A stretch of 64,000 nt of DNA, from positions 12,407,411 through 12,471,410 of the forward strand of contig CM014731.1 of NCBI GenBank assembly GCA_004329165.1. The letters run 5' to 3'. This DNA comes from Spatholobus suberectus (taxonomy: Eukaryota > Streptophyta > Magnoliopsida > Fabales > Fabaceae). Below the pieces are notes generated by a model. The model was given only the letters and a program-made list of their open reading frames with translations, was not told where the DNA came from and made no database searches. A program made the position numbers and the translations under genes. Shown in pieces: positions 23,870 to 36,451 of this stretch (positions within the stretch are counted from its first letter, which is position 1; every line of letters begins with the position of its first letter).

Positions 23870-26800
23870 ATGGCTAAGGGTCCTGGTCTCTACTCTGACA
23901 TCGGCAAGAAAGCCAGGGGTACTCTCTCTCTCTCTTTATACTTGTTGTGTTGAAATTCTAAATTGTGATTTTTTTGGGGTGGGGGGGGGGGGGGGGGGGG
24001 GGGGGGGCTGTTCATTGTCAAAATTGATGCTTTTTGATGAATCTTGTAATGGGTGTTTGTTTGTTTGGTGTAGATCTGCTGTTCAAGGACTACCACAGTG
24101 ACCAGAAGTTCACCATCACCACCTACTCACCCACTGGAGTTGTGGGTGTCTTTTTTTTTTTTTTATCCTTCATTTTTTGTGGCACAAACACAATGCATGG
24201 CATGGATATTCGTTTTGCTATTGAGTTTGTTACTGGATGTTCTATTTAGCTTGTGTGGATGATAATGTTGGTAAAATCAAGGAGCTGGTTGAAGAAAGCT
24301 GGATGGTTTTGTTGGATGATTTGTGTGCTTTCTATGAATCTTGACTGTGAGAAGTCTGTGACATGGATTTCTTTTTTTTTTTTTTGGAAAAAAAAATGGG
24401 TATGTATTATGACAACAATATATGTTTTGGCCTTCTGGTTCTTCATTCAACTGCAAAGTGTTGAGTTTTCTAACACAAAATGAGATTTTTAGCTGGAAGT
24501 TCTCTCAGCAGCATTTTGATTATAAGCTGTTTTGAACAAAATAAAAATTAGACGAATAGATATTTCAAACAAGTATATCCTGTTATTTTAAGATGAAAAT
24601 AAAAATAAAAATAGACTGTGATTATTGTTTTGTTGTGACTTTTCACTTTTTCGTTTTATTCATAATTTTCTTCTGTCATTTTCAGTTTCTCCACTTACTG
24701 ATTGGATTGTAGTTTTCTATGTTTTATTTTCCCTGTATGTTCCTTTAGTTTCATGATGGGAAAAATCTAGATGCAGCAATTGACTTTATATCATTTAATA
24801 TAATATACTATGAACTAAATATAAATTTATGTTTTAACTATTTTTAGAATTAGATTTTCCTGATTTATTTCATTTTATGTAAATGTGCGGAACCTGGTTG
24901 TATGTATTCATGTATACTTGTCAACAATGGCCAGAGTGACCATTTTTGCATCAAAGACCAAAGTGGAACAAAGTTCGACTGCTCCCAGTCCCAGACATTC
25001 TTGATAATGTGTAATGACCTCAGATCCTCAATACTATATGGGGGTGATACATGAAATTTCCTAAATTAACCCAATTATAGCCCACTTTGCAGTGCATAAT
25101 TAGGTTTTCAAGTTTTTTAAGGTTTTTGTCAAGTTTTCGATGTAGTGCAGCCAACCAGGGAACCAGCCTTCTTTATATTATAGGATTTGATTTCATTCAC
25201 ACGACCCCTCTGTTTTGCACTCAACTAACCTCCCCCATCACCCATCTACCATTTTGGCTTTAGGCTGTAGGCACCCTCTGTTTTGCACTTGTTTTGCAGC
25301 TTCTAGCTGTTGTCATTCTGTTCTCCAATCCAAGTCCACATAGACTGCTTGTTTGATAGACATTTGTTATTAGTATTTTAACATTCTCACAACACTATGT
25401 TAATTGATAAAGGCTGGCTACTTTGAGATATGCCATGTCGCCTTAACATTTTTTAGTGTGGCGGGTCAGCCCTATTTTCTACTATAATCTATTCTGTATA
25501 CTATTTACTCTTTTAATATTCAGTATGGAATTTGTAGCATTATGTTCATCTATATTAAAATTTAGAAAGAAATCGTATAACCTGTGTCATATACCTTGCA
25601 ATGTGGATGCCTAGGTTGAACTTGAAGTGGTTGGATGTTGATGCAAAGTAGTAGTATATCAGTTGCAGATACATGCTTTAAACTAATCCTGTGGAATACA
25701 TCTGATAAAATTGTGATATCCATGATATCAGTATCATTTTAACCTCTGTTTAGCAATATGTGATTTGGACTTGTTCTGCTGCTTCAGGCTATTACATCAT
25801 CAGGAACCAGGAAAGGTGAACTGTTTGTGGCTGATGTCAACACCCAGTTGAAGAACAAAAACATCACTACTGATATCAAAGTTGATACAGATTCTAATGT
25901 AAGTTTAACATTTTTGTTTGAATATTTGTTAATTCTCTCTTTTCAACTGAGATCTGTACTCTCTTGTTTCTGATTTATATGCCATGTACAGAATTATCAA
26001 TCCATTTTTTTTTATTGATATTTCATATTTGTTCTACTACCCTTGGAAGGTGGGTTTCCAAAATATTTAATTTGTCGTTTTTATCAGATTTTAGGATACC
26101 ATGTAAAGAATTTTTCTTCAACACTAATTTGTTTCTTCAAAGAGCACTTTTTTCAATGTTAATTGTTTTAAAATTACCCATTCTCAACTTTTTCAATAAG
26201 TTTAGTCAAGCTGTTCTTACTATATATATAAATATTAATTTAAGGCAAAAAGGTCATCCTATGTGCACCATGTTGAATAAAAGTACTACTAATTTTGCCA
26301 ACACCAAGTAGGTTGTCCAATTTAACTATTTAAAGTAGAAAATCTCTAAACAAATTCATAAATTAATGAAGTGTACATTGTTAAAAACTATGATAAATAA
26401 GCTCAAAGGTGTCTGATTATAGATTGAAAATGGGGGCTCTCCTAGTTACGTGCTGGCTGAGGTTGAAGGGTGTTTCTTCGTGTTTCCTCTTTGAATATCT
26501 CTTCCTGTCTGCAAATGACCTTAATATTTATTTAGTTTCATATTTTGATCATAGATTCTGTGAGCATAGATGGGTAAGGGACTATTGTGGTCCAGTGCAT
26601 GTAAGCATGTTTGGCTATTGAGATTCTGGATTTACTAAAATATCCAATACATCCATTCTTATACATAATTCATACATGAGCAATACAGACCGGAATATGG
26701 CCGTGCTTGTTTGACAATTAGATTGGTTTGCTTCTAGCATCTTAACCCCTGCTTTTTCTACATGTAATACCAGTACCATGTCATTGGAAAATTTAAACCA

Positions 26801-27979
26801 TAGCTTGTACTTTTAGTAATTAATATTAATTTGATTTTATCTGAAGCTACTTTGACCTATGTTATGACTTCTATATTCCTATGACCACTTTGCTAATGTT
26901 GGTTAATGCTTGTGCATTCCAGCTCTTCACAACTATCACTGTCAATGAACCTGCTCCTGGTCTGAAGGCTATCTTTAGTTTCAAAGTTCCTGACCAAAAG
27001 TCCGGAAAGGTAAGATAGTCAACCATTTTGCGTGACAAGCTATCAAAATCTAAAGTAAATTCAGGTGTCTGTAGAGTAAATTATGTAGTTTGCAACCTCA
27101 TTAAAACTGTCTAAAACCTTGAACTCCTGCATCTTATTCCTTCATGGCAGTAATTTGTATTGTCTGTTTTATGGAACAGGTGGAACTTCAGTACTTGCAT
27201 GACTATGCTGGAATAAGCACCAGCATTGGGTTGACAGCAAACCCAATTGTTAACTTCTCTGGTGTTATAGGAACTAATGTTCTTGCTCTTGGTGCTGATC
27301 TTTCTTTTGACAGCAAAAATGGGGAGTTAACAAAATCCAATGCTGGACTGAGCTTCACCAAAGATGACTTGATTGCCTCATTGACTCTGTAAGTAATTGT
27401 TGCTCCTCTCTCTGAGAGTGTTTCTAGTTATCACTCTGCATCTAGAAAAAATCTGTTGTCTACTTTTTTTGGTTCAAGGCTCTAGAGCTGGTTAATGAAC
27501 CTTGTGAGGCTTCATTGTAAGAGTACTTTCTTTTATTGTTTTTGGTTTTTTGCTCCTTCGTGCCTGTTTGCATATACTTATACTTTCCAAACTATCCCCC
27601 AAGGCCCGTGCTTGTAGCATACTGATGGATGGTATGAGTTTGTTTTGTTATGTGATGAGTTCTTGCATGCAGGAATGACAAAGGTGATGCTCTGAATGCT
27701 GCATATTACCATGTAGTTAACCCCTTGACCAACACTGCTGTTGGTGCTGAGGTGACTCATAGATTCTCAACTAATGAGAACACCCTCACCCTTGGTACCC
27801 AACATGCATTGGATCCATTGACCACATTGAAGGCACGTGTCAACAACTTTGGCAAGACAAGTGCTCTCATCCAGCATGAGTGGCGTCCCAAATCGTTCTT
27901 TTCCATTTCTGGTGAGGTAGACACAAAGGCCATTGAAAAGAGTGCTAAGGTTGGATTGAGTTTGGTTCTTAAACCCTAA
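23870..27979 (+). CDS. Mitochondrial outer-membrane porin (VDAC), six exons
   Basis: Exons 23870-23918, 24074-24141, 25788-25898, 26923-27009, 27180-27388 and 27673-27979 join with matching phase and GT-AG borders into 831 nt, 276 residues, the normal length for plant VDAC (about 275). The start MAKGPGLYSDIGKKARDLL is the conserved N-terminal helix. The eukaryotic porin signature lies at residues about 219-235 (H..DP.T.LKARVNN). The ending SAKVGLSLVLKP is typical of the last beta strand. VDAC forms a 19-strand barrel that passes ATP, ADP and other metabolites across the outer mitochondrial membrane. ATG context is GCCATGGCT, a strong plant start. No frameshift or stop was seen; the gene appears functional. 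Intron 1 carries a 27-G run. Which VDAC paralogue it is cannot be told from the window. Confidence 0.95.
23981..24007 (+). repeat. 27-base G homopolymer in VDAC intron 1
   Basis: An uninterrupted run of 27 G, preceded by GGGGT, lies on the coding strand about 60 bases after the exon 1 donor. Such a run could form G-quadruplexes in DNA or pre-mRNA. Exact length is uncertain because homopolymers are error-prone in sequencing. Confidence 0.9.
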
Positions 27980-28130
27980 GAATTTTGATCCATCCTGTCA
28001 AGAGCATTGAGGTAGGTGTTAGGAAGCATACAGTCTGTCAGACTAAATTATTTCCTTGAAGTTGGTTTTCTTCTTGGGTAAGAAGTGTTCATGGTGTTTT
28101 CGTTGCATTTGAGCTATTCAACCTTGTAAA

Positions 28131-28136
28131 AATAAA
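28131..28136 (+). terminator. Candidate poly-A signal of the VDAC gene
   Basis: AATAAA about 150 bases after the VDAC stop codon, followed by a T-rich stretch. Plant poly-A signals are loose, so this is a candidate only. Confidence 0.5.
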
Positions 28137-30149
28137 TAGGCTTTCTATAAACCAAATGTGACTCTTAAATGCCCACAAGCTCAGCAAGCCTCTTTTGTTG
28201 AATGAGGATTGATGCTCTTTCTAAGGTTTTGACATGCAAAATTTTATATCTTCTGTCTTGATGGATATTTTCTGCAATATTCCCTTATATTTATCTTCTG
28301 ATGCGATCAATGTTAAATATTTGGCTGTTTTTGCTTTCATTTGCTTTGTTGTAGTCACTTGCTATTTGCATCTTGGATAAACTACATTGATGCTTGGGTT
28401 AGATCTGTATCTTTTATGTCTTATTCCTCTCAAATCTGTCTACCACCCTGTATTCCTTTTTTGCCATGTCTGTTAGGCAATGTTGCCAGGGGGAGATGTC
28501 ATCAATTTTAATGTTTGTTTTAAAGTTTAATAAAATTGATTTTGATAGAATTAAATTCTAATTACTGAACATGATTGGAATATGTTTAAATTAATTTCAG
28601 TCATAGATTTTATGTTAAAACGCACGTGCGGTATGGGCAATTGATTCTTAGTGTAAAACAAATTGATTCCTGGTGTAAAATAAGCAGGGGTACAGTTTGA
28701 CTGTTTGAGGAAACCACTAAATGATGTGTATCTTATTTTTACCTGCCCTTGGTTGAGGCGATCGTGTTGGTAGAAGTCTGAGGGAAGTGGCGTTTTGATT
28801 GCTCAAGTAGTTTCCTATGGATTTAGATATGAAATTTCTCCTGTAGAGAGTGATCTTACAGTAATTTATTTCAAAATTTAGATTTTAATACTACTTTGGA
28901 GCCCTTAAAACTACAGCTCAATTGAATTTCTTCAACTACTCAATGCAGCAAAGTTTTTGCATTTGATTGGGTACAGCCTATTTTCAATTTAATCCTGCTT
29001 TTAAAAAAGACAAAAAAAAAAGCAAATCGTTATCAAACATTTATTTATTTCAAATTCAGCTAGTTGTCATGAATGCTACATTGAAAAGGAGATATCAAAG
29101 TCGTACGTATTCAGGAAATTAATTTGTTGTGGACAATGGTTTTCCGGCACATTGACCGTGACAAAATGAATTTCTCGGAAAAGTTAAGAGGTGCAAATGA
29201 GGTTCCAAAAAACTAAAACTAGGCTGTGAAGCCCAAAGCAATGGGACCCCATGCCCATGGGAAGTTCCTTGAGATTTGAGAGGAAGTTAGGTTCTTGGTC
29301 TGGGTGCAGTAATCTGGGTTTGGGCGTGGAAATCTACTTTATATGACTTTTATGTTTTGTATTAAAAATAAACTCTTATAATGAATGGGCAGAAAGAATG
29401 AAATAGATAAGATATTCGTAACGAAGTCTTAAAAAAGATTTTTTAAATTTCTGTGTTTGATATTTCATTGAAAAATAGTCTAACAAGCATTTGATTTGAC
29501 CTTTTTTTTTTGTTCTTTTCATGTTTTCTTCCTCGTACCCTTTGTTTGGTGAAGGAATACTAGATAATAAATCAATAAATATATATTTTTTTATTGTAAA
29601 TTATGCTAGGGTTGTATTAGAAAGGTCAAAACTTAGATACAATATCTTAGGTATAAGTGTATTAAAAACACTTTTCAATAAAAGAATTCCACTTCTGATA
29701 GTTTAACCAATAATTAGCATTTCCCCAAAACATCTTAGGCAGTAGTAGAAAATAAAGTGTTTGTGAGAAAATGTTACTAGCATTTTTCTTGAATAAGATT
29801 TTAATTTAAAATTAAATCAATGAAAACTAATAAAATTAGATTATTATTTTTTTTCATTAAAATTGACTCGATCCAATCTACAACTCAAACACTCCTAGGA
29901 ATTCTTACTTGTTGACATGCAACTTGCCATAGGACTGTCCTCAATACAATAAAAGTCCTTGATAAACAACTAGAATATATACATGGAGATTATACTACTC
30001 ATCTCCAAGGTATATCAGGAGGAAAGAAGCAATCATTTAAGGTTAAAGAAGTATTGTATTGTCTTGATCCAATTAGCCTCCATAACAAAGGAAAAAAAAT
30101 ATATATATTATGTTGTATTTACAATTCCAGTTAATTTTTCAGATTGTGG
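28137..30149. other. Intergenic spacer between VDAC and the HIR pseudogene
   Basis: Non-coding, moderately AT-rich. I saw no transposon ends, gene-like frame or RNA in it. It is the longest stretch here that looks free of recognisable repeats. Confidence 0.5.
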
Positions 30150-31150
30150 AAGCATTGGCCTGAAGGAGACCATCACGGATCAGCATAGCAATATCCTTCA
30201 CTGCACCAGGGCCATGCTGTATGAAAACAGATGAGGACTCTGAAGATATACCCCAATCTCCTTCATTGTGTCAAAGTATTGCCCATCCACAATGGTCTGA
30301 CAGATATTTGGACCCTGCTTCTTCCTCAGCTTTCTTGATCTGCATCTAGCAGCTGGTTGACATGACAATGATAAACCAAAATTTCAATCACAAACAGGCT
30401 TGGGAAGCAGCATGTGCATACACACTTTTTTGCATGTTAAAAGTAAACAACAACATAACGATATACACTTAAATCTCTCCTCTTTTTTTTTCCCCCCATT
30501 TTTGAGGCACTAGAAGAGTTTACCTACATTGATCTCATTCATAGCTCTCTTGACATTAATATCAGGTTCCATGTCAACAACGAGGGTCTGGACTATCTTA
30601 TACCCGTACATAGACATGGCCCAAGGTTGACATGATTTATTAATCTCTAAATAATTAACCAGCTGTAACATTTTTCAAGCTTCGATGATTTTAAAAGAGC
30701 AACATTTTACATGAGGAAAGACAAACAGATAGATAATAGAGCAAAATAACATCTCTTGAAGCTCCTCTTCGATAGCCTCTGCTATCTCATTTTTGTGCTC
30801 AAAGGCAGCATCCAACTCCAGTTTTAGCACCCTGGCCCCAATATCTGAAGACATGCAAAATATTAATAGCAGCTTCTAAAGCAGCACACCAATCCATGAT
30901 AATTAATGCTATAGCACCATACACAAAGAAAATTGCTCCACAAGCAGCAATTGGAGTGTTTCGTATTAATTTCAGTATGTACTAGCATTTTTATGACAGA
31001 ATTCATGCACAACAATCATTCTACTCCATATAGCACCATTAAAATCATATGATTGGATTTGTTCACTTGTGTTGGTGAGCCTATAGGAGGCATCAGCTGC
31101 TTTCTCAGCCATGGTACGGTATTGCACAGAAGCAACCACAGTCAAAGACA
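30150..31150 (-). pseudogene. Hypersensitive-induced reaction (HIR) protein pseudogene, SPFH/band-7 family
   Basis: Four minus-strand blocks match successive exons of plant HIR proteins. They are LTVVASVQYRTMAEKAADAS...LTNTSEQIQSY (31037-31150), LKLELDAAFEHKNEIAEAIE-type helix (about 30755-30840), MSMYGYKIVQTLVVDMEPDI then NVKRAMNEIN (about 30525-30620), and pieces of QIKKAEEEAGSKYLS, QTIVDG and QYFDTMKEIG followed by a disrupted C-terminus (about 30170-30345). The N-terminal exon with the usual myristoylation start is absent. In the last block most of the stretch between SKYLSGLG-type and QYFDT-type sequence is deleted and the frame shifts. Functional HIRs are membrane-associated SPFH proteins linked to plant defence cell death; this copy cannot make one. 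Introns separate the blocks, so it arose by DNA duplication rather than retroposition. Confidence 0.85.
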
Positions 31151-31205
31151 TTATCCTAAAAAATTGATGAGAGCCTGGACTCTTTATTTGATACTTGAGA
31201 GCCAA

Positions 31206-32047
31206 AACTCTAACAAGATATAATAATGAATTACAAAATATACATCAATGTTATGAGTTAAATTGATTAAAATAATTATCCAAAAAAACTAATTGATTAA
31301 TAAAAAAATTATCCAAAGCAAATCATCCAAAATTGTTAAAAGTAAAAAAAAAAATTATGAGAGCCAAAACTCGAACATGATATCAATGATTGATTGTTAA
31401 AGTAAAATATTATCCTAAATAAATTTTAAAAAATAATTTTTACACATCTTTTAAGTGTATACATTTTGAGAAATACAAAAAAAAAAAAAAAAAAAGATGT
31501 GTGTGTGTGTAAACTTGGTATATAATAAATAACAAGTTATTCAAAACTCTCAATCTTTTATCTAAACTGGGACATAGTTGTATGTAATAAAAAGATTGAG
31601 ACTTTTGAATCAATTAATGTGTGTTTGTATGTATCAGTGTATTATGTACAAATGTATACAGAGAGAGAATTTGAAGTTGAGGGAGAAAGTAGTTTAAGTG
31701 ATTAAATAAAGAACAATTCTAAATATTTCTATTATATCTTTCTATTGATATTTTTTTTTTACTTTTTTTAGTATGGTAAGTATTAAATATTTTTTATATT
31801 TTCAAGACATTAAATATATTTTTTTGTTTAATATTTGTTTTATAAAATAATTAGAAAAGGTGTAGAAAGATATTACAATAGTCTTAAATGAATATGTGAT
31901 TTTGGGTTTATCCTAAAACAAAAAGTCCGTTATGTTTAAAGTTTGTTGCGTCATCGGGGCTAGGGGTTCTTATCGTTACATATGGAGGCAAGATGTTCCT
32001 TCACAATGTATTTTTCCTCGTTGTTTCTCAACTCTAACGCTTCATTA
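31206..32047. other. AT-rich spacer
   Basis: Non-coding DNA with short homopolymers (A run at about 31477-31495) and a short GT run at about 31500. No gene or clear repeat boundary. Confidence 0.45.
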
Positions 32048-32057
32048 GGAAATAAAG

Positions 32058-34751
32058 GGCTCATTGACCAAAGTAGGGCACTTTTAGAAGCTATTTACCG
32101 ATATAGGATTGTTTTTAAACATATTACCAAAATGGGGTGGTCAACGATGGAAAGTTTTCCATTCCACGTCAGCCTTTTTAATATATTTTTTTAATTTATT
32201 TGCGAAAAGTACCAGGCAAGCGTGGCAGCCAACCTGGCAAAAAAGTGATGGAGTTGGTGGATACGTATACAAAACGCTATTACCACTAGCATTTCCAATT
32301 TAATATATTTTTTTAAAGCGGAGGAAAAAGCAAGTATTTAAATTTTTAATTATTAAAATATAAAAAGCGCTAGTTTTACTAGCGTTTTCAATTTTTTATT
32401 TTTACTAAAATATTAAAAACGCTATTATTAGTAGCGTTTTCAGTTTGAATTTTTAATTATTAAAATATAAAAAATGCTATTATAAGTAGCGTTTTGTATT
32501 TGAATTCTTTAAAAAAAAAACAGAGAACCCAATTTGCATTTTTAATTATTAAAATACTGAAAACGATATTATGAGCAGCGTTTTGCAATTTGAATTTTTT
32601 TTTAAAAACAGATAACACGAATTTTAAGTTTTTATTTATTTTTTTAAAATTCGGAAACTGCTAGTAGAATTAGCGTTTTCTAATTTAAATTTTATTTAAA
32701 ATTGACAAATCACTATCATTTTTAATTTTATGAATTTAAAAATTAAAAACGTAATATTATTAGTATTTTTTATTTTCTATTTATCTTAAAACGCTATTCG
32801 TATTAGCGTTTTCCTTTTCTTAATTTTTTAAATTAAGAAAACGTATTTTATATATATTTTATTTATTTAAAATTAGGAAATCACAAGGATTTTTAAATTT
32901 TTAATTTTAAAAATTAAAAATTCATATTATTAGCATTTTAACTTTTATATTTTTTTAAAATAATAAAAACGTAATATGTTTTATATTTTATATTTATTTA
33001 AAATTGACAAATCAGTATCCTTGTTTATTTTTTAAATTAACATCACTATCATTTTTTAAAATTAAAAAAATGATAAAAACATACTAAAATTAAAACATAT
33101 TATTAGTATTTTTTTTTTATTTAGTGGAAACGCTATTTTAATTAGCGTTTTAATTTTTTGTTTTTTCTAAATTATAAAAACGTAATATGTTTTATATTTT
33201 TTATTTATTTAAAACTGACAAATCAGTATCAATTTTTATTTTGTAAAATTAAAAATTAAAAATGAAATATTATTACCATTTTTTTTATTAATCAGAAAAC
33301 GCTATTTTTATTATCGTTCTCACTTTTAATATATTTAAATTTAAAAACATTATATTTTTTATATTTTATATTTTTTTTAAAATGGAAAAATCACTATCAT
33401 TTTTATTTTTTTAATTTTAAAAAGTAAAAACGTAATACTATTAGTATTTTTTATTTTCTACTTATGTAAAACACTATTCGTATTAGCGTTTTTATTTTTT
33501 AATTTTGTTTAAATTAAGAAAGCGTATTTTGTTTTTGTATATTTATTTATTTAAAATTAGGAAATAAATATCATTTTAAAATTTTTAATTTTAAAAATTA
33601 AAAACGTCATATTATTAGTATTTTTTATTTTTCTATTTATTGTAAAACGTTATTAGTATTAGTGTTTTTATTTTTTATTTTGCTTAAATTAAGGAAACGT
33701 ATTATTTTTTATATATTTTATTTTTTTTAAATTGGAAAATTAGTAGCATTTATAAATTTTTATTTATGAAAATTAGAAACGACATATTATTAGTATTTTT
33801 TTATAATTCTATTTATTGTAAAACCGTATTCGTATGAGCGTTATTATTATTTTTTAAAATTAAGAAAATGAATTATTTTTTTTATATTTTGTTTATTCAA
33901 AATTGGGAAATCAACATCATTTTTAAAATTTTAATTTTTAATTAGCATTTTTTATTTTTTTGGAAAACGCTATTATGAATAGCGTTTTTACTTCCTTTTT
34001 TTTTTAAATTAAAAACTTGCATTTTTAATTTTTATATTTAAATTTAAAATGTCATATTATTACACTTTTTTTTATTTATTGGAAAACGCTATTCTCATTA
34101 GCATTTTTATTTTTTAATTTTTTTTTAAATTGAAAACGCTATTACTATTAGAGTTTTCAATGTTTTATTTTTTTTAAAACACACAAAAGCGAGAACGCAC
34201 GCATAAAACCCTACCACAAGTGACGTTAAATGAACTTTCACTTGCCTATAAATAAGTGCAATACTCTTCTGAAAATTCAAACTGAAAACGCTACTAATAA
34301 TAGCGTTTTTAATATTTTAATAAAAATTGAAAATTGAAAGTTTTCTATATTTTAATAATTAAAATTTTAAATACTTACTTTTTCCGTTTTAAAAAATATA
34401 TTAAATTTAAAACGCTAGTGGTAATAGCGTTTTGTACACGTGTCCACCGACTCCATCCCTTTTTTGTCAGGTTGGCTATCATGTAGGATACGCTACTAGC
34501 AATAGTGTTTTCTCTACTAGCAGTAGCGTTTTCTGAAAACGCTACTGCTAGTAGCGTATCCTGTGTGGCAGCCAACCTGGCACTTTTCGCAAATAAATTA
34601 AAAAAATATATTAAAAATGCTGACGTGAAATGGAAAACGCTAGTTTGACTAGCATTTTCTATCGTTAACCACCCTATTTCGGTAATATGTTTCAAAATAA
34701 ACCTGTATCGGTAAATAGTTTCTAAAAGTGCCCTACTTTGGTCAATGAGCC
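32058..34751. mobile_element. 2.7-kb foldback element rich in AACGCT/AGCGTT inverted repeats
   Basis: Starts GGCTCATTGACCAAAGTAGG and ends with the inverse. Perfect 10-bp TSD GGAAATAAAG at 32048-32057 and 34752-34761. Roughly 240 bases at each end are inverted copies ('tagaagctatttaccgata', 'tggcagccaacctggca', 'acgctattaccactagc'). Between them lie dozens of AT-rich units in which 'aaaacgcta' faces 'tagcgtttt', so the single strand can form a ladder of hairpins. No protein of the transposition type is encoded. TSD of 9-11 bp fits a Mutator-like foldback class. A small relative is at 22574-23083. Confidence 0.9.
34514..34554. repeat. Perfect 20+1+20 palindrome
   Basis: CTACTAGCAGTAGCGTTTTC is followed by one T and then its exact reverse complement. 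It lies within the right arm of the large foldback element, and the symmetry continues imperfectly outward (ggatacgcta ... tagcgtatcc). Confidence 0.95.
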
Positions 34752-34761
34752 GGAAATAAAG

Positions 34762-36360
34762 TGCACTCTTATTTTATTCTTTGCTAGAGATAACAATTTT
34801 ACAACCTCTCTTATGCTCACACGCAAATTTATATTTATTATTTATCTAAACGTTGGCAATTGGTTTTTAAAAGAACTACTTTCTTTTAAAAACAACTTTC
34901 TCAAATTGATAAAAACAAGCAATCACACATCATATAACATTAAATAAATAAATAAATAAAAAGCACACCCCATGCAAATGCATCCACTGTGCCCGTATTC
35001 CTCGTTGATATATATATATTTTTCCTTCAAATTCATGCTTCCTTGATACAATTTTGTCACAAATCAATTGGTTCTATTTTTTATATATTTTGACTTTTAA
35101 AAGTTCAAATTTTATTTTTAAATGATTTGGTTTCAAATAAGTAATTAAATATGTCTTATTAATTATTTGAAAATAGTAAATTAATAACTCTCACTTCGGA
35201 TTACTGTCCTTACTTTGGGAAACCGCATAATCGTTAATTACGTCACTGGCAAAATTCTATGAGCTCTTTTCATTGTTAAAGGATAAGCGAGTTTTGTTTG
35301 CTCATGCAACAAGTAAATCTTAAACTTTGTCGTATATTAACAGGGAAAGATTAGGATTGAAAATTAACTTACTGTTTAGTCATAAGCTAATTAAATAACT
35401 TGTTGCAGCCTACAGAATACAATAATAAACCAACAATATATATAGATTACAAGTTGCGTGTTTGAATTATGACGAACCGAAGTTCGCGTTGAGCAAATCA
35501 TTTTGTACTATGAACATCATCAAAGAATGTGTGATTTTATCAACGGTTTCACTATCCATTGTTCTAAAAATAATGTTTAAGGAATCAATAAATAATTTTT
35601 TTATACAAAACTATAGTAAAAACGTGTTGAATTGATTATATTAAATGTATACTTTTAATAAAAAAAATATTTTTATTCTTTAACCATTACGCTCAGTAAA
35701 AACGATTTAGTAAAGGGAATGTACAGTAGAATCAGTCTATCATATTATAAGTTGACATTAAATAAGTATCCAATATAATTATTTATATAATTAAGTGCTT
35801 AATTTGCACTAAATGTGCTGAATCGACCGCGTCTAAAACCTTTGACAAAGTGAATGATGAAGCTTCTTATTGACATAAGAAAATTAAATAAGCAAAATCA
35901 TATGCAAGAACAAAAGTAGTCTCATCTAAACTTGCGTTGTGCCGGGCTATGTTACATGGTGCCAATTCAACTCACGCCACGCGTGTTATAGAATGTGCCA
36001 ATCTCATTTGTTCTCTGATTCATTAACGATTGGGCTCTAAAAACCCAACTATCAATTTTGCATGATGCCCCCTTTTATCTTTTGACACCGCCCTCTTTGC
36101 ATCCCCTTTTTTTTTATTTTTAAAATACCCTTCTTCCTTCCCTTTTGACACCCTTTCTCACCGGCACCTCCTCCCCTTCCATCTCAACATCTCCCCCACC
36201 TTTTGTATAACCCTCTTCCCTTTTTTTTCACCGACGTTTCACCCTTTCTTCTTCGTCAGCGTCGCATCCCTTCTCCCCAATTTTCTTTTTTTCAACAAGT
36301 GTAGATGTTCTGAAAATTAATTTCCTATATGTATTTAATGCATTTCATTCAATACATTTC

Positions 36361-36362
<2 letters not shown>
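34762..36362. other. AT-rich spacer
   Basis: Non-coding DNA. The stretch 36050-36300 is pyrimidine-rich (ccctttctcaccggcacc and similar), like some 5' UTRs, but no following coding exon was found. No repeat ends recognised. Confidence 0.4.

Positions 36363-36409
<47 letters not shown>
36363..36409. repeat. (AT)n microsatellite followed by short (GT)n
   Basis: About 47 bases of AT repeat, then 'catgtgtgtgtgta'. Confidence 0.95.
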
Positions 36410-36412
<3 letters not shown>

Positions 36413-36451
36413 GTGTGTGTGTAGAAATCAAATTACTCCAAAAATAACTTA

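Noticed and set aside
23890..24096. Minus-strand frame with a run of prolines
   Set aside because: Produced by the poly-G tract of VDAC intron 1; antisense to exon 1 and intron 1.
25964..26311. 115-codon + strand frame in VDAC intron 3
   Set aside because: It lies wholly within an intron, is T/A-rich and has no domain; the splice sites of the VDAC gene explain the region.
32340..34150. Repeated AACGCT units as a regular array with spacers
   Set aside because: Unit spacing and 'spacers' vary widely and are AT-rich; the arrangement is better explained as an expanded foldback element.
34375..34695. 106-codon minus-strand frame
   Set aside because: Falls in the right arm of the AACGCT foldback element; its mirrored counterpart in the left arm has different open frames.
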